Shown: positions 18,822 to 28,615, counted from the stretch's first letter. The stretch: 64,000 nt of DNA from Hornefia porci (GCF_001940235.1 NZ_MJIE01000001.1:496001-560000); one strand, 5' to 3'. The notes: generated from the letters alone by a model not told the origin. Made by a program: numbers and translations.

Positions 18822-18896
18822 TGGCTGGGGTAGCAGGGATCGAACCTACGCATAAGGGAGTCAAAGTCCCTTGCCTTACCACTTGGCTATACCCCA
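18822..18896 (-). tRNA. tRNA-Gln (TTG)
   Basis: 75-base cloverleaf, anticodon loop CTTTGAC, acceptor TGGGGTA/TACCCCA, encoded CCA. Confidence 0.95.
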
Positions 18897-18918
18897 CTAT
18901 CACATTGATTAAAATAAT

Positions 18919-18995
18919 TGGTGAGCCCGCAGAGATTCGAACTCTGGACACACGGCTTAGAAGGCCGTTGCTCTATCCAGCTGAGCTACGAGCCC
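18919..18995 (-). tRNA. tRNA-Arg (TCT)
   Basis: 77-base cloverleaf, anticodon loop CTTCTAA, acceptor GGGCTCG/CGGGCTC, encoded CCA. Confidence 0.95.
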
Positions 18996-19009
18996 ACACT
19001 ATTTGTTTG

Positions 19010-19083
<74 letters not shown>

Positions 19084-19088
19084 AGAAT

Positions 19089-19163
19089 TGGAGCGGAAGA
19101 CGAGATTCGAACTCGCGACCCTCGCCTTGGCAAGGCGATGCTCTACCCCTGAGCCACTTCCGC
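19089..19163 (-). tRNA. tRNA-Gly (GCC)
   Basis: 75-base cloverleaf, anticodon loop TTGCCAA, acceptor GCGGAAG/CTTCCGC, encoded CCA. Confidence 0.95.
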
Positions 19164-19167
19164 ATAC

Positions 19168-19252
19168 TGGTCGAGGGAGATGGATTCGAACCATCGTAAG
19201 CTCAGCTAACGGATTTACAGTCCGCCCCCTTTAGCCACTCGGGCATCCCTCG
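19168..19252 (-). tRNA. tRNA-Tyr (GTA)
   Basis: 85-base class II tRNA, anticodon loop CTGTAAA, acceptor CGAGGGA/TCCCTCG, encoded CCA. Followed upstream by an 87-base AT-rich gap before tRNA-Thr with no clear promoter. Confidence 0.94.
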
Positions 19253-19339
19253 ACATCATCAATGTATAATGGGATCTGCGTAGAATCTGTGTTGACTCTA
19301 CCAAATCGCGTATTCAATTTCAAAGGTTCAAGCTTTGCA

Positions 19340-19414
19340 TGGAGCTGGCGGAGGGAATCGAACCCCCAACCTGCTGATTACAAATCAGCTGCTCTACCGT
19401 TGAGCCACGCCAGC
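19340..19414 (-). tRNA. tRNA-Thr (TGT)
   Basis: 75-base cloverleaf, anticodon loop TTTGTAA, acceptor GCTGGCG/CGCCAGC, encoded CCA. Confidence 0.95.
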
Positions 19415-19418
19415 AAAT

Positions 19419-19495
19419 TGGCGACCAAGACGAGGCTCGAACTCGTGACCTCCAGCGTGACAGGCTGGCATTCTAACCAACTGAACTACTTGGCC
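19419..19495 (-). tRNA. tRNA-Asp (GTC)
   Basis: 77-base cloverleaf, anticodon loop CTGTCAC, acceptor GGCCAAG/CTTGGTC (one G-U pair), discriminator G, encoded CCA. First tRNA of the operon. Confidence 0.95.
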
Positions 19496-19668
19496 ATATA
19501 TGTCCTTGATTGTCCTCACAGTCCGGAGCCGCTTCAGGCGATCGTTTCCGGGCACTCATCACCATGTCCGAATCCGCGTCACCTGCCTGTATGACAGCGT
19601 TCCCCCGACCGGGCCAGACGCCCAAGTCCTGCGGTATTGCGGTGTCTATGTTCTCGACACAGTTAGTA

Positions 19669-19697
19669 ACTATACAGTAAATCGCGGTGTTTGTCAA
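19669..19697 (-). promoter_or_regulatory. Promoter of the tRNA cluster
   Basis: A near-consensus sigma-A promoter reads TTGACA (19692-19697), 17-base spacer, TATAGT (19669-19674) on the minus strand. The ~165-base leader between it and tRNA-Asp holds no gene that I can see. Confidence 0.8.
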
Positions 19698-19739
19698 TAG
19701 AAAAATCCAAAATTCTTTTACAAGATTTTGCGCGGGATT

Positions 19740-20375
19740 TTACCGGGGACGCGGCACCTTCACCAGAGCGTGCTCCACACGCTCCACCATATCCCCCCCG
19801 CCGGCAATGCCGGTCAGAGCTGCGATGCATGACTCTGTCACGGACGGATCACAGGTCAGGCGGAACCCTACCCTGTCCAGATACTCAAAATCCGACAGTG
19901 TCACACTCTCCCCGAAATCATGGTTCTGAACCCGGTGAAACGCCTTGTAATCGATTTTGCAGATGAGAACGTCTCTTTGTTCCACATCGCAGATTCCCGC
20001 CGCCTCAAGGCCGATTTTGGCGCTTGAGGTGTACGCCCGGACCAGACCTCCGGTCCCCAGCTTGATCCCGCCGAAATAACGGGTCACCATCACAGCCGTG
20101 TCCGTCACTCCCAGGGAGACCAGCAGCTGAACGATCGGCGCGCCGGAGGTTCCCTGCGGCTCGCCGTCATCACTGCCCCACTGCACCTGCATGGCATCGC
20201 CGAGCACCATGGCCGGCACATTATGCGTCGCATCGCGATATTTCTTTCTTATTTCTTCAAAAAAGGCCTCTGCGGCCTCTCTGTCTCCGCAGGGCATGAC
20301 ATGGGTGATGAAACGGGACCGTTCAATGATCTGCTCACCCTCGCCCGGTCCTGCCACCGTGCTGTACAGTTTCAT
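19740..20375 (-). CDS. yigZ: YigZ/IMPACT family protein
   Basis: Member of the conserved UPF0029/IMPACT family; the precise bacterial role is unsettled, with a translation or proteolysis link proposed. The N-terminal domain carries RSRFITHVMPC and THNVPAMVLGD, and GSDDGEPQGTSGAPIV and RYFGGIKLGTGGLVRAY are family signatures. Residues ~140-205 form the small RNA-binding-like DUF1949 domain. The start overlaps the hflX stop by 4 bases (ATGA), so the two are coupled. Confidence 0.92.
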   Translation of the reverse strand: MKLYSTVAGPGEGEQIIERSRFITHVMPCGDREAAEAFFEEIRKKYRDATHNVPAMVLGDAMQVQWGSDDGEPQGTSGAPIVQLLVSLGVTDTAVMVTRYFGGIKLGTGGLVRAYTSSAKIGLEAAGICDVEQRDVLICKIDYKAFHRVQNHDFGESVTLSDFEYLDRVGFRLTCDPSVTESCIAALTGIAGGGDMVERVEHALVKVPRPR

Positions 20376-21652
20376 TTTGTAAACTCATACTCCTTCAGTC
20401 TCTGATGATCCGCGGAGGAAAGCTCGGTCAGAAATTCCGTGCCCGTTTCGCGGTATTCCATGGAGATCACATTTGTTTTATCACAAAGGTAGGACGACAG
20501 GTCGCCCCGGTCATAGGGAATCAGGAGTCGGACAGTCTCCGTGTCAAAGACCCGCTCTTCAATCTCTCCGACCAGTTCTTCAATGCCTTCTCCCGTCTTC
20601 GCAGACAGGAAAAGATTCCGCTCGCCCGATTCGGGGACGGTCAGTCCGTCAGCGATGTCCATTTTGTTGAACACCGTCAGTTTTTCTTTGTCCCCGGCGC
20701 CGATCTCCTCCAGGACACGGTTGGTCACGTCGATCTGGAACTGATTGTCCTCATAAGACGCATCCACGACATGCAGCAGCAGATCCGCATACCGCACCTC
20801 GCTCAGCGTCGCCTTGAAGGCCTCCACCATTCCGTGAGGAAGCCTGCTGACAAAGCCTACCGTATCGACAAGGATGAATTCATGGCCGGAATCCAGCCGG
20901 ATGCTCCGCTGCTGCGTGTCCAGCGTGGCGAAAAGCATATCCCTTTCGCAGACGGACTTCTCCTCCTTGTCGGACAGCGCAAGAAGCCGGTTCATCAGCG
21001 CCGATTTCCCGGAATTCGTATATCCCACCAGTGCGACGACAGGAATGTCTGCCTTTTCTCTGCGGCTCCTCTGCACGCTGCGATTCGTTCTGACTCTGGC
21101 CAGCTCTGCCCGGATGTCGTCCATCCTTCGTTCGATGTGACGCCGGTCTGTCTCCAGCTTCTTCTCGCCGGGACCTCTCGTCCCGATCCCTCCGCCCAGC
21201 CGGGAAAGGGATTTTCCGAAGCCGGTCAGACGAGGCATCCTATACTGAAGCTGCGCAAGCTCCACCTGCAGTTTTCCCTCCGCAGAGGTGGCTCTGGACG
21301 CAAAAATATCCAGGATCAGAATCGTCCGGTCGATAATTCTGACGCCGATGGCGTCTTCCAGGTTCCGGAGCTGCATCCCGGTCAGCTCATCATTGAAAAC
21401 AACCATATCGGCTTCCATATGCTTCGCCATCTCGGCCAGTTCCAGAACCTTGCCGCTTCCAACCAAAGTAGCGGTGTTCGGCTTCTCCAGCGACTGCACC
21501 GCTTCTCCGATCACTTCAACAGAAGCTGCCTCCGCAAGGCCTCTCAGTTCCTGCATGGAATAAGAGATGTCCCTGTTCCGCTGCAGACCGACCAGAATCG
21601 CTCTGTAGCATTCCTCCTCAAGCACTCTGTTATCTTCTGTGAATCTCAGCAT
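20372..21652 (-). CDS. hflX: Ribosome-associated GTPase HflX
   Basis: GTPase that splits stalled or hibernating ribosomes. The N-terminal nucleotide-binding domain (about 1-190, with the glycine-rich GGGIGTRGPGEKKLETDRR near 155-175) precedes a helical linker and the G domain with GYTNSGKSALMNRLL (G1), DTVGFVSRLPH (G3) and VFNKMDIADG (G4). Length 426 is typical. The ATG at 21652 directly follows the codY stop with no clear ribosome site, suggesting coupled translation. Confidence 0.95.
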   Translation of the reverse strand: MLRFTEDNRVLEEECYRAILVGLQRNRDISYSMQELRGLAEAASVEVIGEAVQSLEKPNTATLVGSGKVLELAEMAKHMEADMVVFNDELTGMQLRNLEDAIGVRIIDRTILILDIFASRATSAEGKLQVELAQLQYRMPRLTGFGKSLSRLGGGIGTRGPGEKKLETDRRHIERRMDDIRAELARVRTNRSVQRSRREKADIPVVALVGYTNSGKSALMNRLLALSDKEEKSVCERDMLFATLDTQQRSIRLDSGHEFILVDTVGFVSRLPHGMVEAFKATLSEVRYADLLLHVVDASYEDNQFQIDVTNRVLEEIGAGDKEKLTVFNKMDIADGLTVPESGERNLFLSAKTGEGIEELVGEIEERVFDTETVRLLIPYDRGDLSSYLCDKTNVISMEYRETGTEFLTELSSADHQRLKEYEFTK

Positions 21653-22429
21653 TTAAATATCGATCTTGTCAATTTCTCCGCGCAGGAATTCGTTGGTGAT
21701 CTTGATCCGGGTTCCCTTCATTCCGAGGGATCTGGATTCGATCACGCCCGCGCTCTCCAGCTTTCTGAGGGCGTTTACGATGACGGAACGCGTGATTCCG
21801 GATTTGTCGGCTATCTTGCTGGCAACCAGAAGTCCCTCGTCGCCCTCCAGCTCCGCGAAAATCTTTGTAACCGCATCCAGCTCGGAATAGGACAGAGTCT
21901 CCAGCGCCATGTTGACCGCATTCTTTTCTCTGCTGTCAGCCTCTTCCTCCATCGTGATTCCCCGGGTAACCTCCAGACCGATGACCGTCGCGCCGTACTC
22001 GCAGATCGCGATGTCCTCATCGTTATAAGCGCGGTCCGGACGGGCAAGCAGAAGCGTCGCCACCCGCTTTCCGCCGAAGATAATCGGTACGATGACGTGA
22101 TACTTCGACGCCATCTCATAGTCCTCGCCGTAGATTTCCTTGATGCTGTCGTAGATCAGATTTTCCTTTGTCTCCGTGATCTCGAGGAACTTGTCATTAT
22201 ACTGCTCCGGCAGACAGGAGATTCCTTCTTCTTCAATGATCAGAGGAGCCTCCTCGCCCTCTTTATACTTCGCGGCAAGCACCTTTCCCCGTTTGTTCAT
22301 GATGTAAACGTTGGAATTCAGCAGCTCTCCGATTGTTTCACAGAGCTCGTCGAAGGACACGTATCCTGACGCGCTCTCTGAAAGCATCCAGTTCATTTTT
22401 CTGATTTTTTCTAATAGTTTTTCGCTCAT
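21653..22429 (-). CDS. codY: Global transcriptional repressor CodY
   Basis: GTP- and branched-chain-amino-acid-sensing repressor of stationary-phase and nitrogen genes. The N-terminal GAF domain (about 1-155) holds the effector pocket; the C-terminal winged helix (about 195-258) contains LVASKIADKSGITRSVIVNALRKL. Length 258 matches Bacillus CodY. It follows hslU by 27 bases, the conserved Firmicutes arrangement hslV-hslU-codY. Confidence 0.97.
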   Translation of the reverse strand: MSEKLLEKIRKMNWMLSESASGYVSFDELCETIGELLNSNVYIMNKRGKVLAAKYKEGEEAPLIIEEEGISCLPEQYNDKFLEITETKENLIYDSIKEIYGEDYEMASKYHVIVPIIFGGKRVATLLLARPDRAYNDEDIAICEYGATVIGLEVTRGITMEEEADSREKNAVNMALETLSYSELDAVTKIFAELEGDEGLLVASKIADKSGITRSVIVNALRKLESAGVIESRSLGMKGTRIKITNEFLRGEIDKIDI

Positions 22430-22456
22430 GTTAGTCTCCCATTCTTTAAAAAAGTA

Positions 22457-23902
22457 CTAAAGAATATATTTATCAACATCATCCCTGCGGATGGTGTCGT
22501 TAAACTTGTTTTGTACAAAGGCCCGGTCGATGATGATTTTCCCGTCCTCATCCGGCTCCGGAATCTCGTAGGAAATATCCTCCAGCAGAATCTCCATAAT
22601 CGTATGCAGTCTGCGGGCCCCGATATTCTCGTTCTGCTCGTTCATCAGGAAGGACATCTCCGCAATCTCATCGATGGCGTCATCGGTGAACTCCAGATGG
22701 ATCCCCTCTGTGGACAGCAGCGCCTGATGCTGCTTGGTAATCGCGTTCTCCGGCACCGTCAGAATCTTGACGAAATCCTCCTTGTCGAGATTGTTCAGCT
22801 CCACACGGATCGGGAACCGTCCCTGCAGCTCCGGAATCAGATCCGTCGGCTTGGAGGTATGAAACGCGCCGGCGCCGATGAACAGAATATGATCAGTCTT
22901 CAGCGGTCCGTACTTGGTGTTGACGACGCTTCCCTCGACGATGGGCAGAATGTCTCTCTGCACGCCCTCTCTGGAAACGTCTGCACCCGATGTATAGCGG
23001 CCGCCCGAGGCGATCTTGTCGATTTCATCGATGAAAATGATGCCGTTCTGCTCTGCGTTCTCCAGAGCCTCATCCGTCACCTGATCCATATCCAGAAGGT
23101 TCTGAGCCTCCTGCTCCCGAAGGATCTTCCGCGCCTCTTTGACGCGTACACGTTTTTTCTTTGTCTTCTGCGGCATCATATCGCCGAATATATTTCCGAT
23201 GGCAATGCTCATGCCCTCGTTGCTCATGTCGAGCTGATTCCCCTTCGGCGTGTCGTTCACCTCAATCTCGATGAACTGTTCCTCCAGAAGGCCGTCGTGC
23301 AGCTGCTGGCGCACCTGGTCGCGGGCCATCTCCACATCCGAGGATTCCGGCTCCTCCTGCTCCTTCTTCCGCTGACTTTCCTCATACAGCTGCTTCTGGC
23401 TCGGATAGCCGCCGCTGTTCATCAGAAAATCGAAGGGATTTCTGGATCCGCCGGTCTTCTCCTTTCCCTTGTGTGCGCCGGGAATAATCGCCTCGATGAT
23501 TTTCTCCTCTGCGATGCCGTCTGCAATGTCATATTTCTCCTGCATCTTCTCGGCTTTAGTGATCCGCATGGAGGCCTCCGCCAGATCCCTGATCATGGAA
23601 TCCACATCCCGGCCCACATAGCCGACCTCCGTGAATTTAGTGGCCTCCACCTTCACAAAGGGCGCTTTCATGAGCTTCGCCAGCCGTCTGGCGATCTCGG
23701 TCTTTCCACAGCCGGTAGGTCCCTGCATCAGGATGTTTTTCGGCGTAATCTCCTCCCGCATTTCCTCCGGAAGAAGGCTTCTTCTGTATCTGTTCCGCAG
23801 GGCAATCGCGACGGATTTCTTCGCCTCATCCTGCCCGATGATATATTTATCCAGCGCGGCGACGATTTCCTTCGGCGTCATGCTCTGAATCTTCTGAGTC
23901 AT
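22457..23902 (-). CDS. hslU: HslU ATPase subunit of the HslUV protease
   Basis: AAA+ unfoldase that feeds substrates to HslV. Start MTQKIQSMTPKEIV at 23902, behind GGGGGATT and 16 bases after hslV; the longer frame overlaps hslV. Walker A is GPTGCGKTE, Walker B FIDEID, sensor GRFPIRVEL. The inserted I domain (about 110-240) is the usual charged, variable region. Length 481 is slightly long for the family. Confidence 0.97.
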   Translation of the reverse strand: MTQKIQSMTPKEIVAALDKYIIGQDEAKKSVAIALRNRYRRSLLPEEMREEITPKNILMQGPTGCGKTEIARRLAKLMKAPFVKVEATKFTEVGYVGRDVDSMIRDLAEASMRITKAEKMQEKYDIADGIAEEKIIEAIIPGAHKGKEKTGGSRNPFDFLMNSGGYPSQKQLYEESQRKKEQEEPESSDVEMARDQVRQQLHDGLLEEQFIEIEVNDTPKGNQLDMSNEGMSIAIGNIFGDMMPQKTKKKRVRVKEARKILREQEAQNLLDMDQVTDEALENAEQNGIIFIDEIDKIASGGRYTSGADVSREGVQRDILPIVEGSVVNTKYGPLKTDHILFIGAGAFHTSKPTDLIPELQGRFPIRVELNNLDKEDFVKILTVPENAITKQHQALLSTEGIHLEFTDDAIDEIAEMSFLMNEQNENIGARRLHTIMEILLEDISYEIPEPDEDGKIIIDRAFVQNKFNDTIRRDDVDKYIL

Positions 23903-23918
23903 TGCTGCAATCCCCCTT

Positions 23919-24458
23919 TTACAGTTTCTCGACCGTGATATGGTCGTTGGTATAGACACAAATTGACGACGCGATGCGCAGTGATTCCCGCACAATTTCC
24001 TCAGCGTTCATATCTGTATGATTGAACAGCGCGTTCGCGGCAGAATACGCGTAGTTTCCGCCGGAGCCGATGGCGACAAAGTCCTGGTCAGGCGCGATTA
24101 CCTCGCCGTTGCCGGAGATAATCAGCATCTGATCCCGATCCACCACGATCATCAGAGCCTCCAGGCTTCTCATCCCCTGGTCTCCGCGCCAGAGCTGCGC
24201 CAGATCGACGGCGGCCCGCTTGAGGTTTCCGCCGTGTTCCTCCAGTTTTTTTTCGAATTTGTCGGTCAGGGAAAAGGCGTCCGCCACCGAACCGGCGAAT
24301 CCCGTCAGAACCTTTCCTTTGAAAATCTTCTTGACCTTCACGGCGCCGTTTTTCATGATCGCCGTTTCGCCCATCGTAACCTGTCCGTCGCCGCCGATTG
24401 CCACATCATCTGCGCTGCGGCGCACCGCGCAGATCGTCGTTGCATGTAACTGCTGCAT
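23919..24458 (-). CDS. hslV: HslV peptidase subunit
   Basis: Proteasome-like threonine peptidase, dodecameric partner of HslU. Start at ATG 24458 behind AAGGAG. The expected nucleophile is T7 or T8 in [11 protein letters not shown], so a short MQQLHA propeptide must be removed; E. coli HslV has only the initiator Met before [22 protein letters not shown] and [12 protein letters not shown] are family motifs. It lies 11 bases after topA. Confidence 0.96.
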   Translation of the reverse strand: MQQLHATTICAVRRSADDVAIGGDGQVTMGETAIMKNGAVKVKKIFKGKVLTGFAGSVADAFSLTDKFEKKLEEHGGNLKRAAVDLAQLWRGDQGMRSLEALMIVVDRDQMLIISGNGEVIAPDQDFVAIGSGGNYAYSAANALFNHTDMNAEEIVRESLRIASSICVYTNDHITVEKL

Positions 24459-24469
24459 TTTTCTACTCC

Positions 24470-26530
24470 TTATTCTTTGTAGTCGCATTCCTTATTAGAG
24501 CATTCCAGTTTTTTCTCCCCCTTGCTCACCTTCTCCACAAGAAGACTTCCGCATTTGGGACACTGCTTGTTTACCGGCTTGTTCCAGTACGACTGGTCGC
24601 ATTCCGGATAGCCGCTGCAGCCGTAAAAGATTTTTCCCTTCCGGCTTCGTTTCTCCACGATATCCTTCCCGCACCGGGGACACTTGACGCCGATCGTCTT
24701 CACAATCGGCCGCGTGTTGCGGCACTCGGGATAGCCGGAGCACGCGATAAAGTCACCGTACCGGCCGGCCTTTATGACAAGCGGCCTGCCGCAGAGCTCG
24801 CAGAACTCGCCGGTCGGCTTGTCCTCCACAACAACCTTCTCAATGGCTTCGTCCGCCTTGTCCAGTTCCTGCTTGAACGGACCGTAGAAATCCCGAATCA
24901 GAGATTTCCACTCTGTGCCCTTCGCCTCCACGTCGTCCAGCTTATCCTCCATGCTCGCGGTAAAGCCCGCGTCCACAATCTCATGGAAATACTGTTCCAT
25001 CAGATCGGTGACGATGAAGCCCAGCTCCGTGGGAACCAGCGTTTTCTTCTCCCTCTTGACATACTTCCGCTCTGAAAGCGTGCCGACGATGGGAGCGTAG
25101 GTGCTCGGCCGTCCGATGTCCCGATCCTCAAGTTCCCGGACCAGGCTCGCCTCCGTAAACCGCGACGGCGGCTGCGTGAAGTTCTGCTCGCCGCCGACCT
25201 TCTGCAGCTTCAGTTCTTCATTCTCTGCGAGCTCAGGCAGGATCCGGTCCCGGTCCTCATCGTTTCCGCCGCCGTAGACCTTCTGGTAGCCGTCGAAGAG
25301 CAGCTTGCTCCCCGTCGCTCTGAAGAGATACTCTCCGTTCCGGATGTCCACCTGCATGCCGTCATACTGCGCAGGCTTCATCTGGCTGGCGATAAAGCGG
25401 TTCCAGATCAGCCTGTAGAGGCGGTACTGATCTCTCGACAGCTGATCCTTCAGTTCGTCCGGCTCCAGATCGATGATGCTGGGGCGGATCGCCTCGTGGG
25501 CGTCCTGAATGTCCTTTTTCTTATTGGAGAACACGTTGTTCCCGAGATACTGCTCTCCGTATTTTTCTGCAATAAACCCGGCCGCGGCGGTCCGGGCCTC
25601 CGCGGAGATCCGGACGGAATCGGTCCTCAGATATGTAATCAGACCGATGGTACCCCGTTTCCCGGCGTCCACGCCCTCATAAAGCTGCTGCGCAATCATC
25701 ATCGTCTTGCGGGTGTTGAAGTTCAGTTTGTTGGATGCTTCCTGCTGCAGCGTGCTGGTCGTGAACGGCGCATACGGCTTCTTGCTCCGCGGTTTTCTGT
25801 TAATCGCGGAAACCGTATATGTGCCGGACTCCAGTTCCTTCAGAATCGTGTCGTTTTCTTCCCGGCTTCCGATTGCAAGCTTTTTCCCGTTTCTGGAATG
25901 CAGTCTGGCGGAAAAGTCCGGGTCATGCTCGAACTCCGCGCTGATGGTCCAGTACTCCTGCGGCACAAAATCCCGGATTTCCTTCTCCCTGTCGCAGATA
26001 ATCTTCAGCGCCGCCGACTGCACGCGTCCCGCCGACAGACCCTTGCGCACCTTGCGCCAGAGCAGCGGACTGATCTGATAGCCTACCAGGCGGTCCAGCA
26101 CGCGCCGGGCCTGCTGAGCGTCCACCAGATTCTGATTGATCGGCCGCGGATGCTTAATCGCTTCTTTAATTTTCGATTTGGTGATTTCATTAAATTCAAT
26201 CCGGCACGGACTGTCAGGATCAATGCCCAGCAGATATGCCAGATGCCACGAAATCGCTTCGCCCTCCCGGTCAGGGTCCGTGGCAAGATACACCTTCGAT
26301 GCTTTTTTCGCTTCTTTTTTCAGTTCCTTTATCAGGTCGCCCTTTCCGCGAATGGAAATGTATTGTGGTTCAAAATCCTGATCAACGTCGATGCCGAGCT
26401 TGCTCTTCGGCAGATCCCGGACATGCCCCACCGATGCGATGACACGGTAACGGGAACCCAGGTACTTTCCAATCGTTTTCGCTTTGGATGGCGACTCAAC
26501 AATCACTAACGTTTTTTTACTATTCGCCAT
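24470..26530 (-). CDS. topA: DNA topoisomerase I
   Basis: Type IA topoisomerase relaxing negative supercoils. Start [19 protein letters not shown] at 26530 behind TGGAGGA. Toprim motifs include [15 protein letters not shown]; the active tyrosine is in [14 protein letters not shown]. Three C-terminal tetra-cysteine zinc ribbons follow (CELCG...CSGYPEC, CPRCG...CSGYPEC, CPKCG...CSNKEC). Length 686. In many Firmicutes trmFO and xerC lie between topA and hslV; both are absent here, so topA joins the hslVU-codY operon directly. Confidence 0.97.
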   Translation of the reverse strand: MANSKKTLVIVESPSKAKTIGKYLGSRYRVIASVGHVRDLPKSKLGIDVDQDFEPQYISIRGKGDLIKELKKEAKKASKVYLATDPDREGEAISWHLAYLLGIDPDSPCRIEFNEITKSKIKEAIKHPRPINQNLVDAQQARRVLDRLVGYQISPLLWRKVRKGLSAGRVQSAALKIICDREKEIRDFVPQEYWTISAEFEHDPDFSARLHSRNGKKLAIGSREENDTILKELESGTYTVSAINRKPRSKKPYAPFTTSTLQQEASNKLNFNTRKTMMIAQQLYEGVDAGKRGTIGLITYLRTDSVRISAEARTAAAGFIAEKYGEQYLGNNVFSNKKKDIQDAHEAIRPSIIDLEPDELKDQLSRDQYRLYRLIWNRFIASQMKPAQYDGMQVDIRNGEYLFRATGSKLLFDGYQKVYGGGNDEDRDRILPELAENEELKLQKVGGEQNFTQPPSRFTEASLVRELEDRDIGRPSTYAPIVGTLSERKYVKREKKTLVPTELGFIVTDLMEQYFHEIVDAGFTASMEDKLDDVEAKGTEWKSLIRDFYGPFKQELDKADEAIEKVVVEDKPTGEFCELCGRPLVIKAGRYGDFIACSGYPECRNTRPIVKTIGVKCPRCGKDIVEKRSRKGKIFYGCSGYPECDQSYWNKPVNKQCPKCGSLLVEKVSKGEKKLECSNKECDYKE

Positions 26531-26564
26531 TATTCCTCCAAAAAATATTTGATAAACGATTCGT

Positions 26565-26592
26565 ATTATAACACAAATCCGTTTTACGTCAA
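26565..26592 (-). promoter_or_regulatory. topA operon promoter
   Basis: TTGACG (26587-26592), a 16-base spacer and a perfect TATAAT (26565-26570) on the minus strand, 35 bases before the topA start. Confidence 0.8.
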
Positions 26593-26606
26593 ATATTCTC
26601 AATATT
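26592..26606 (-). promoter_or_regulatory. Candidate CodY box at the topA promoter
   Basis: AATATTGAGAATATT matches the CodY consensus AATTTTCWGAAAATT at 12 of 15 positions and abuts the -35 element. It would place the topA-hslVU-codY-hflX-yigZ operon under CodY control. Match counting is by eye. Confidence 0.45.
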
Positions 26607-26648
26607 CATTTTTTCACAGTTGTTTCTCTGTGTCAACTGAAATATTGT

Positions 26649-27026
26649 TCACATTCTGTTCACAAAAACTCTTCCCATTGAACTTACCACCAGTCCCTTC
26701 ATTTCAAGCACAGTAATAATACCGTTGATTTTCTGCGGCGGAAGCATGGTCAGACGGCACAGCTCGTCACTTGTGAGCTCAGAATGTTTCCTGATCTGAT
26801 CGAAAATATTTTTTTCATCCTCCCCAAGAATCTCCCGGATTTCTGATGAATTTTCCGGAATAATTCCCAGACCGCGGATCAGTTCCTCAATCACGAGGAG
26901 CGGCATCACGCCCTCTGAGATGATCTGATTGGAACCGAAACTGGCAGGGCTGGTTATGTTGCCCGGCACAGCGTAGAGCTGTCTGCCCTGCTCCTCCGCA
27001 AACTCGGCCGTAATCAGCGCACCTAT
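26649..27026 (-). pseudogene. dprA: dprA 3' fragment, interrupted by prophage
   Basis: The C-terminal part of the DNA processing protein that loads RecA on incoming single strands. GALITAEFAEEQGRQLYAVPGN is the DprA Rossmann-fold end, followed by GSNQIISEG and a DprA-type winged helix (SSEIREILGEDEKNIFDQIR onward). The residues just upstream (GLVI) do not fit DprA, where Lys/His-Ser-Gly is expected, so the prophage junction lies at about 27018-27026. The 5' part must be beyond the right window edge. dprA-topA adjacency is standard. Confidence 0.85.
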
Positions 27027-27082
27027 CACCAACCCGGTGAGATAACATTGCACGAAACGAAACTGTTCTATAATGGCGGTAT

Positions 27083-27144
27083 TGCAAATAAGAAAAAGCG
27101 CACGTTCGGCTACCCCATTCTAACACGCCTTTTCCTAATTTGCA
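27083..27144. repeat. Imperfect 18-19 bp inverted repeat at the prophage left end
   Basis: TGCAAATAAGAAAAAGCG at 27083-27100 faces CGCCTTTTCCTAATTTGCA at 27126-27144, with 25 bases between. It lies between the dprA junction and the recombinase stop. It could be recombinase or attachment-site architecture, or a terminator without a clear U run. Confidence 0.55.
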
Positions 27145-27161
27145 TAGGTAATTGCTGAAGT

Positions 27162-28613
27162 TTACTCTGGAAAGATAGATTTTAAAAAATAAGCCTTGTT
27201 CCTGACAGATTTTGTACGGATGATTATCACCGTTCCATCAAGGAAATGATACTCGGTATCACCACTGCTATGATAAATGCAATGCTCAAACACCTTGCTT
27301 ACAAGGCTAATATCCATTTTCGTAAGCGGCTCCATACCATCAGTGATTGCAATAAATTGCTTAGCCCGGACACGTTCGAGTGCGTTCTCTGAATTTAGCA
27401 TTCTCTCCCACTTTCGCATATTCGTTTTTCTTCTGGAAAGGATCTTATTCCAGGCGGCCACAAAGCCATCAAACAGTTCCCGTTCATAGAGGACATCGCT
27501 TTCAACGCAGTGGCGCTTCCCTTTTTCCCTATATCTTTGTCCGCACTCCCAGGTAATCACCTTCCCCCAGCTTCTGGTAAGCGTTCTTCTCGAATATGTA
27601 TGACCGCAGCAACCGCAGATAACCTTATGCGAAAACGGCCTCTTATCTGTAAACTGGCCAAGCGTGGTAAGTTTATGTTCCTTCATGAATGCCTCTCGCC
27701 TGTCAAGCTCAATCTGCACAGCCTCCCATATTTCTTTATCTATAATTGCCTCGTGATCATTTTTAATGTGATACATCGGAAGCTGCCCTTCATTCTTTGC
27801 AATCTTATGTGACAGAAAGTCCGGCGTGTACCATTTCTGCAGGTATACATCTCCCATATGCTTCTCATTACGAAGTGTTTGCTTTACAGTACTGACTTTC
27901 CAAGCTGGTTTTCCCAAGGCTCCAGGGATGCCCTTTTCGTTTAATGTCCGTGCAATGATATCCGGATTCATCCCTGTGATAAAGGCTGAATACATCCATT
28001 TGACCACCTTGGCCTGCTCCGGATTTTTGATAAGATTTCCTTCCTCATCCTTGTCGTAACCGTAAAATCGTGATGTGCACATTGACCATTTCCCCTGAGA
28101 GAATAATGACTGCTTCCCCCACACAACGTTCTCAGAGATTGCCCGGCTCTCGTCCTGCGCAAGGGATGCAAGAATTGTGAAGAGAAGCTCGCCGGATGCT
28201 GCTGTTGTATCCACATGCTCTTTTTCAAACAGGATGCCGATTCCCATATCCTTTAGCATCCGGGAATAATGCAGACAGTCCTGCGTGTTACGTGCAAAGC
28301 GGCTGATTGATTTAGTAATGATCATATCAATGAATCCAGCCTTACAGTCTTCGATCATCCTGTTAAACTCGCTTCGCTTTCTGGTGTTAGTTCCGGAGAT
28401 TCCTTCATCGGCATAGATTCCAGCCATCGTGTAATCAGGATTCTTCTCAATGTATTCGGTGTAATATGCCACCTGGTTTTCAAAGGAATTAAGCTGCTGA
28501 TCCTGCTCACTCGACACCCTGCAGTATGCTGCCACCCGAATTTTTTTCTTTTCCGTCACCTGCTTTCCGGCCATCCTTTTACTCGCAGGGATGCGTATGA
28601 TTTCTCTTGCCAT
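27162..28613 (-). CDS. Large serine recombinase (prophage integrase 1)
   Basis: Site-specific recombinase for integration or excision. Resolvase-type catalytic domain: AAYCRVSSEQDQQLNS (nucleophile in RVSS), YADEGISGTNTRKR, ITKSISRFARNTQD. Then the recombinase domain (YGYDKDEEGNL onward), one zinc ribbon (ICGCCGHTYS ... ECGQRY ... KRHC) and a helical C-terminus. Start at ATG 28613, two bases after the stop of the neighbouring recombinase; 483 residues, normal for a large serine recombinase. Confidence 0.93.
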   Translation of the reverse strand: MAREIIRIPASKRMAGKQVTEKKKIRVAAYCRVSSEQDQQLNSFENQVAYYTEYIEKNPDYTMAGIYADEGISGTNTRKRSEFNRMIEDCKAGFIDMIITKSISRFARNTQDCLHYSRMLKDMGIGILFEKEHVDTTAASGELLFTILASLAQDESRAISENVVWGKQSLFSQGKWSMCTSRFYGYDKDEEGNLIKNPEQAKVVKWMYSAFITGMNPDIIARTLNEKGIPGALGKPAWKVSTVKQTLRNEKHMGDVYLQKWYTPDFLSHKIAKNEGQLPMYHIKNDHEAIIDKEIWEAVQIELDRREAFMKEHKLTTLGQFTDKRPFSHKVICGCCGHTYSRRTLTRSWGKVITWECGQRYREKGKRHCVESDVLYERELFDGFVAAWNKILSRRKTNMRKWERMLNSENALERVRAKQFIAITDGMEPLTKMDISLVSKVFEHCIYHSSGDTEYHFLDGTVIIIRTKSVRNKAYFLKSIFPE

Positions 28614-28615
28614 AA

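Noticed and set aside
19262..19594. 110-codon plus-strand frame inside the tRNA cluster
   Set aside because: It crosses the tRNA-Thr and tRNA-Asp genes and encodes the antisense of their conserved arms.
20405..22369. 654-codon open frame on the plus strand across hflX and codY
   Set aside because: Antisense to two clear genes; His/Arg/Leu-rich shadow composition and no ribosome site.
22511..23938. 475-codon open frame opposite hslU
   Set aside because: Complementary shadow of a strongly conserved AAA+ gene.
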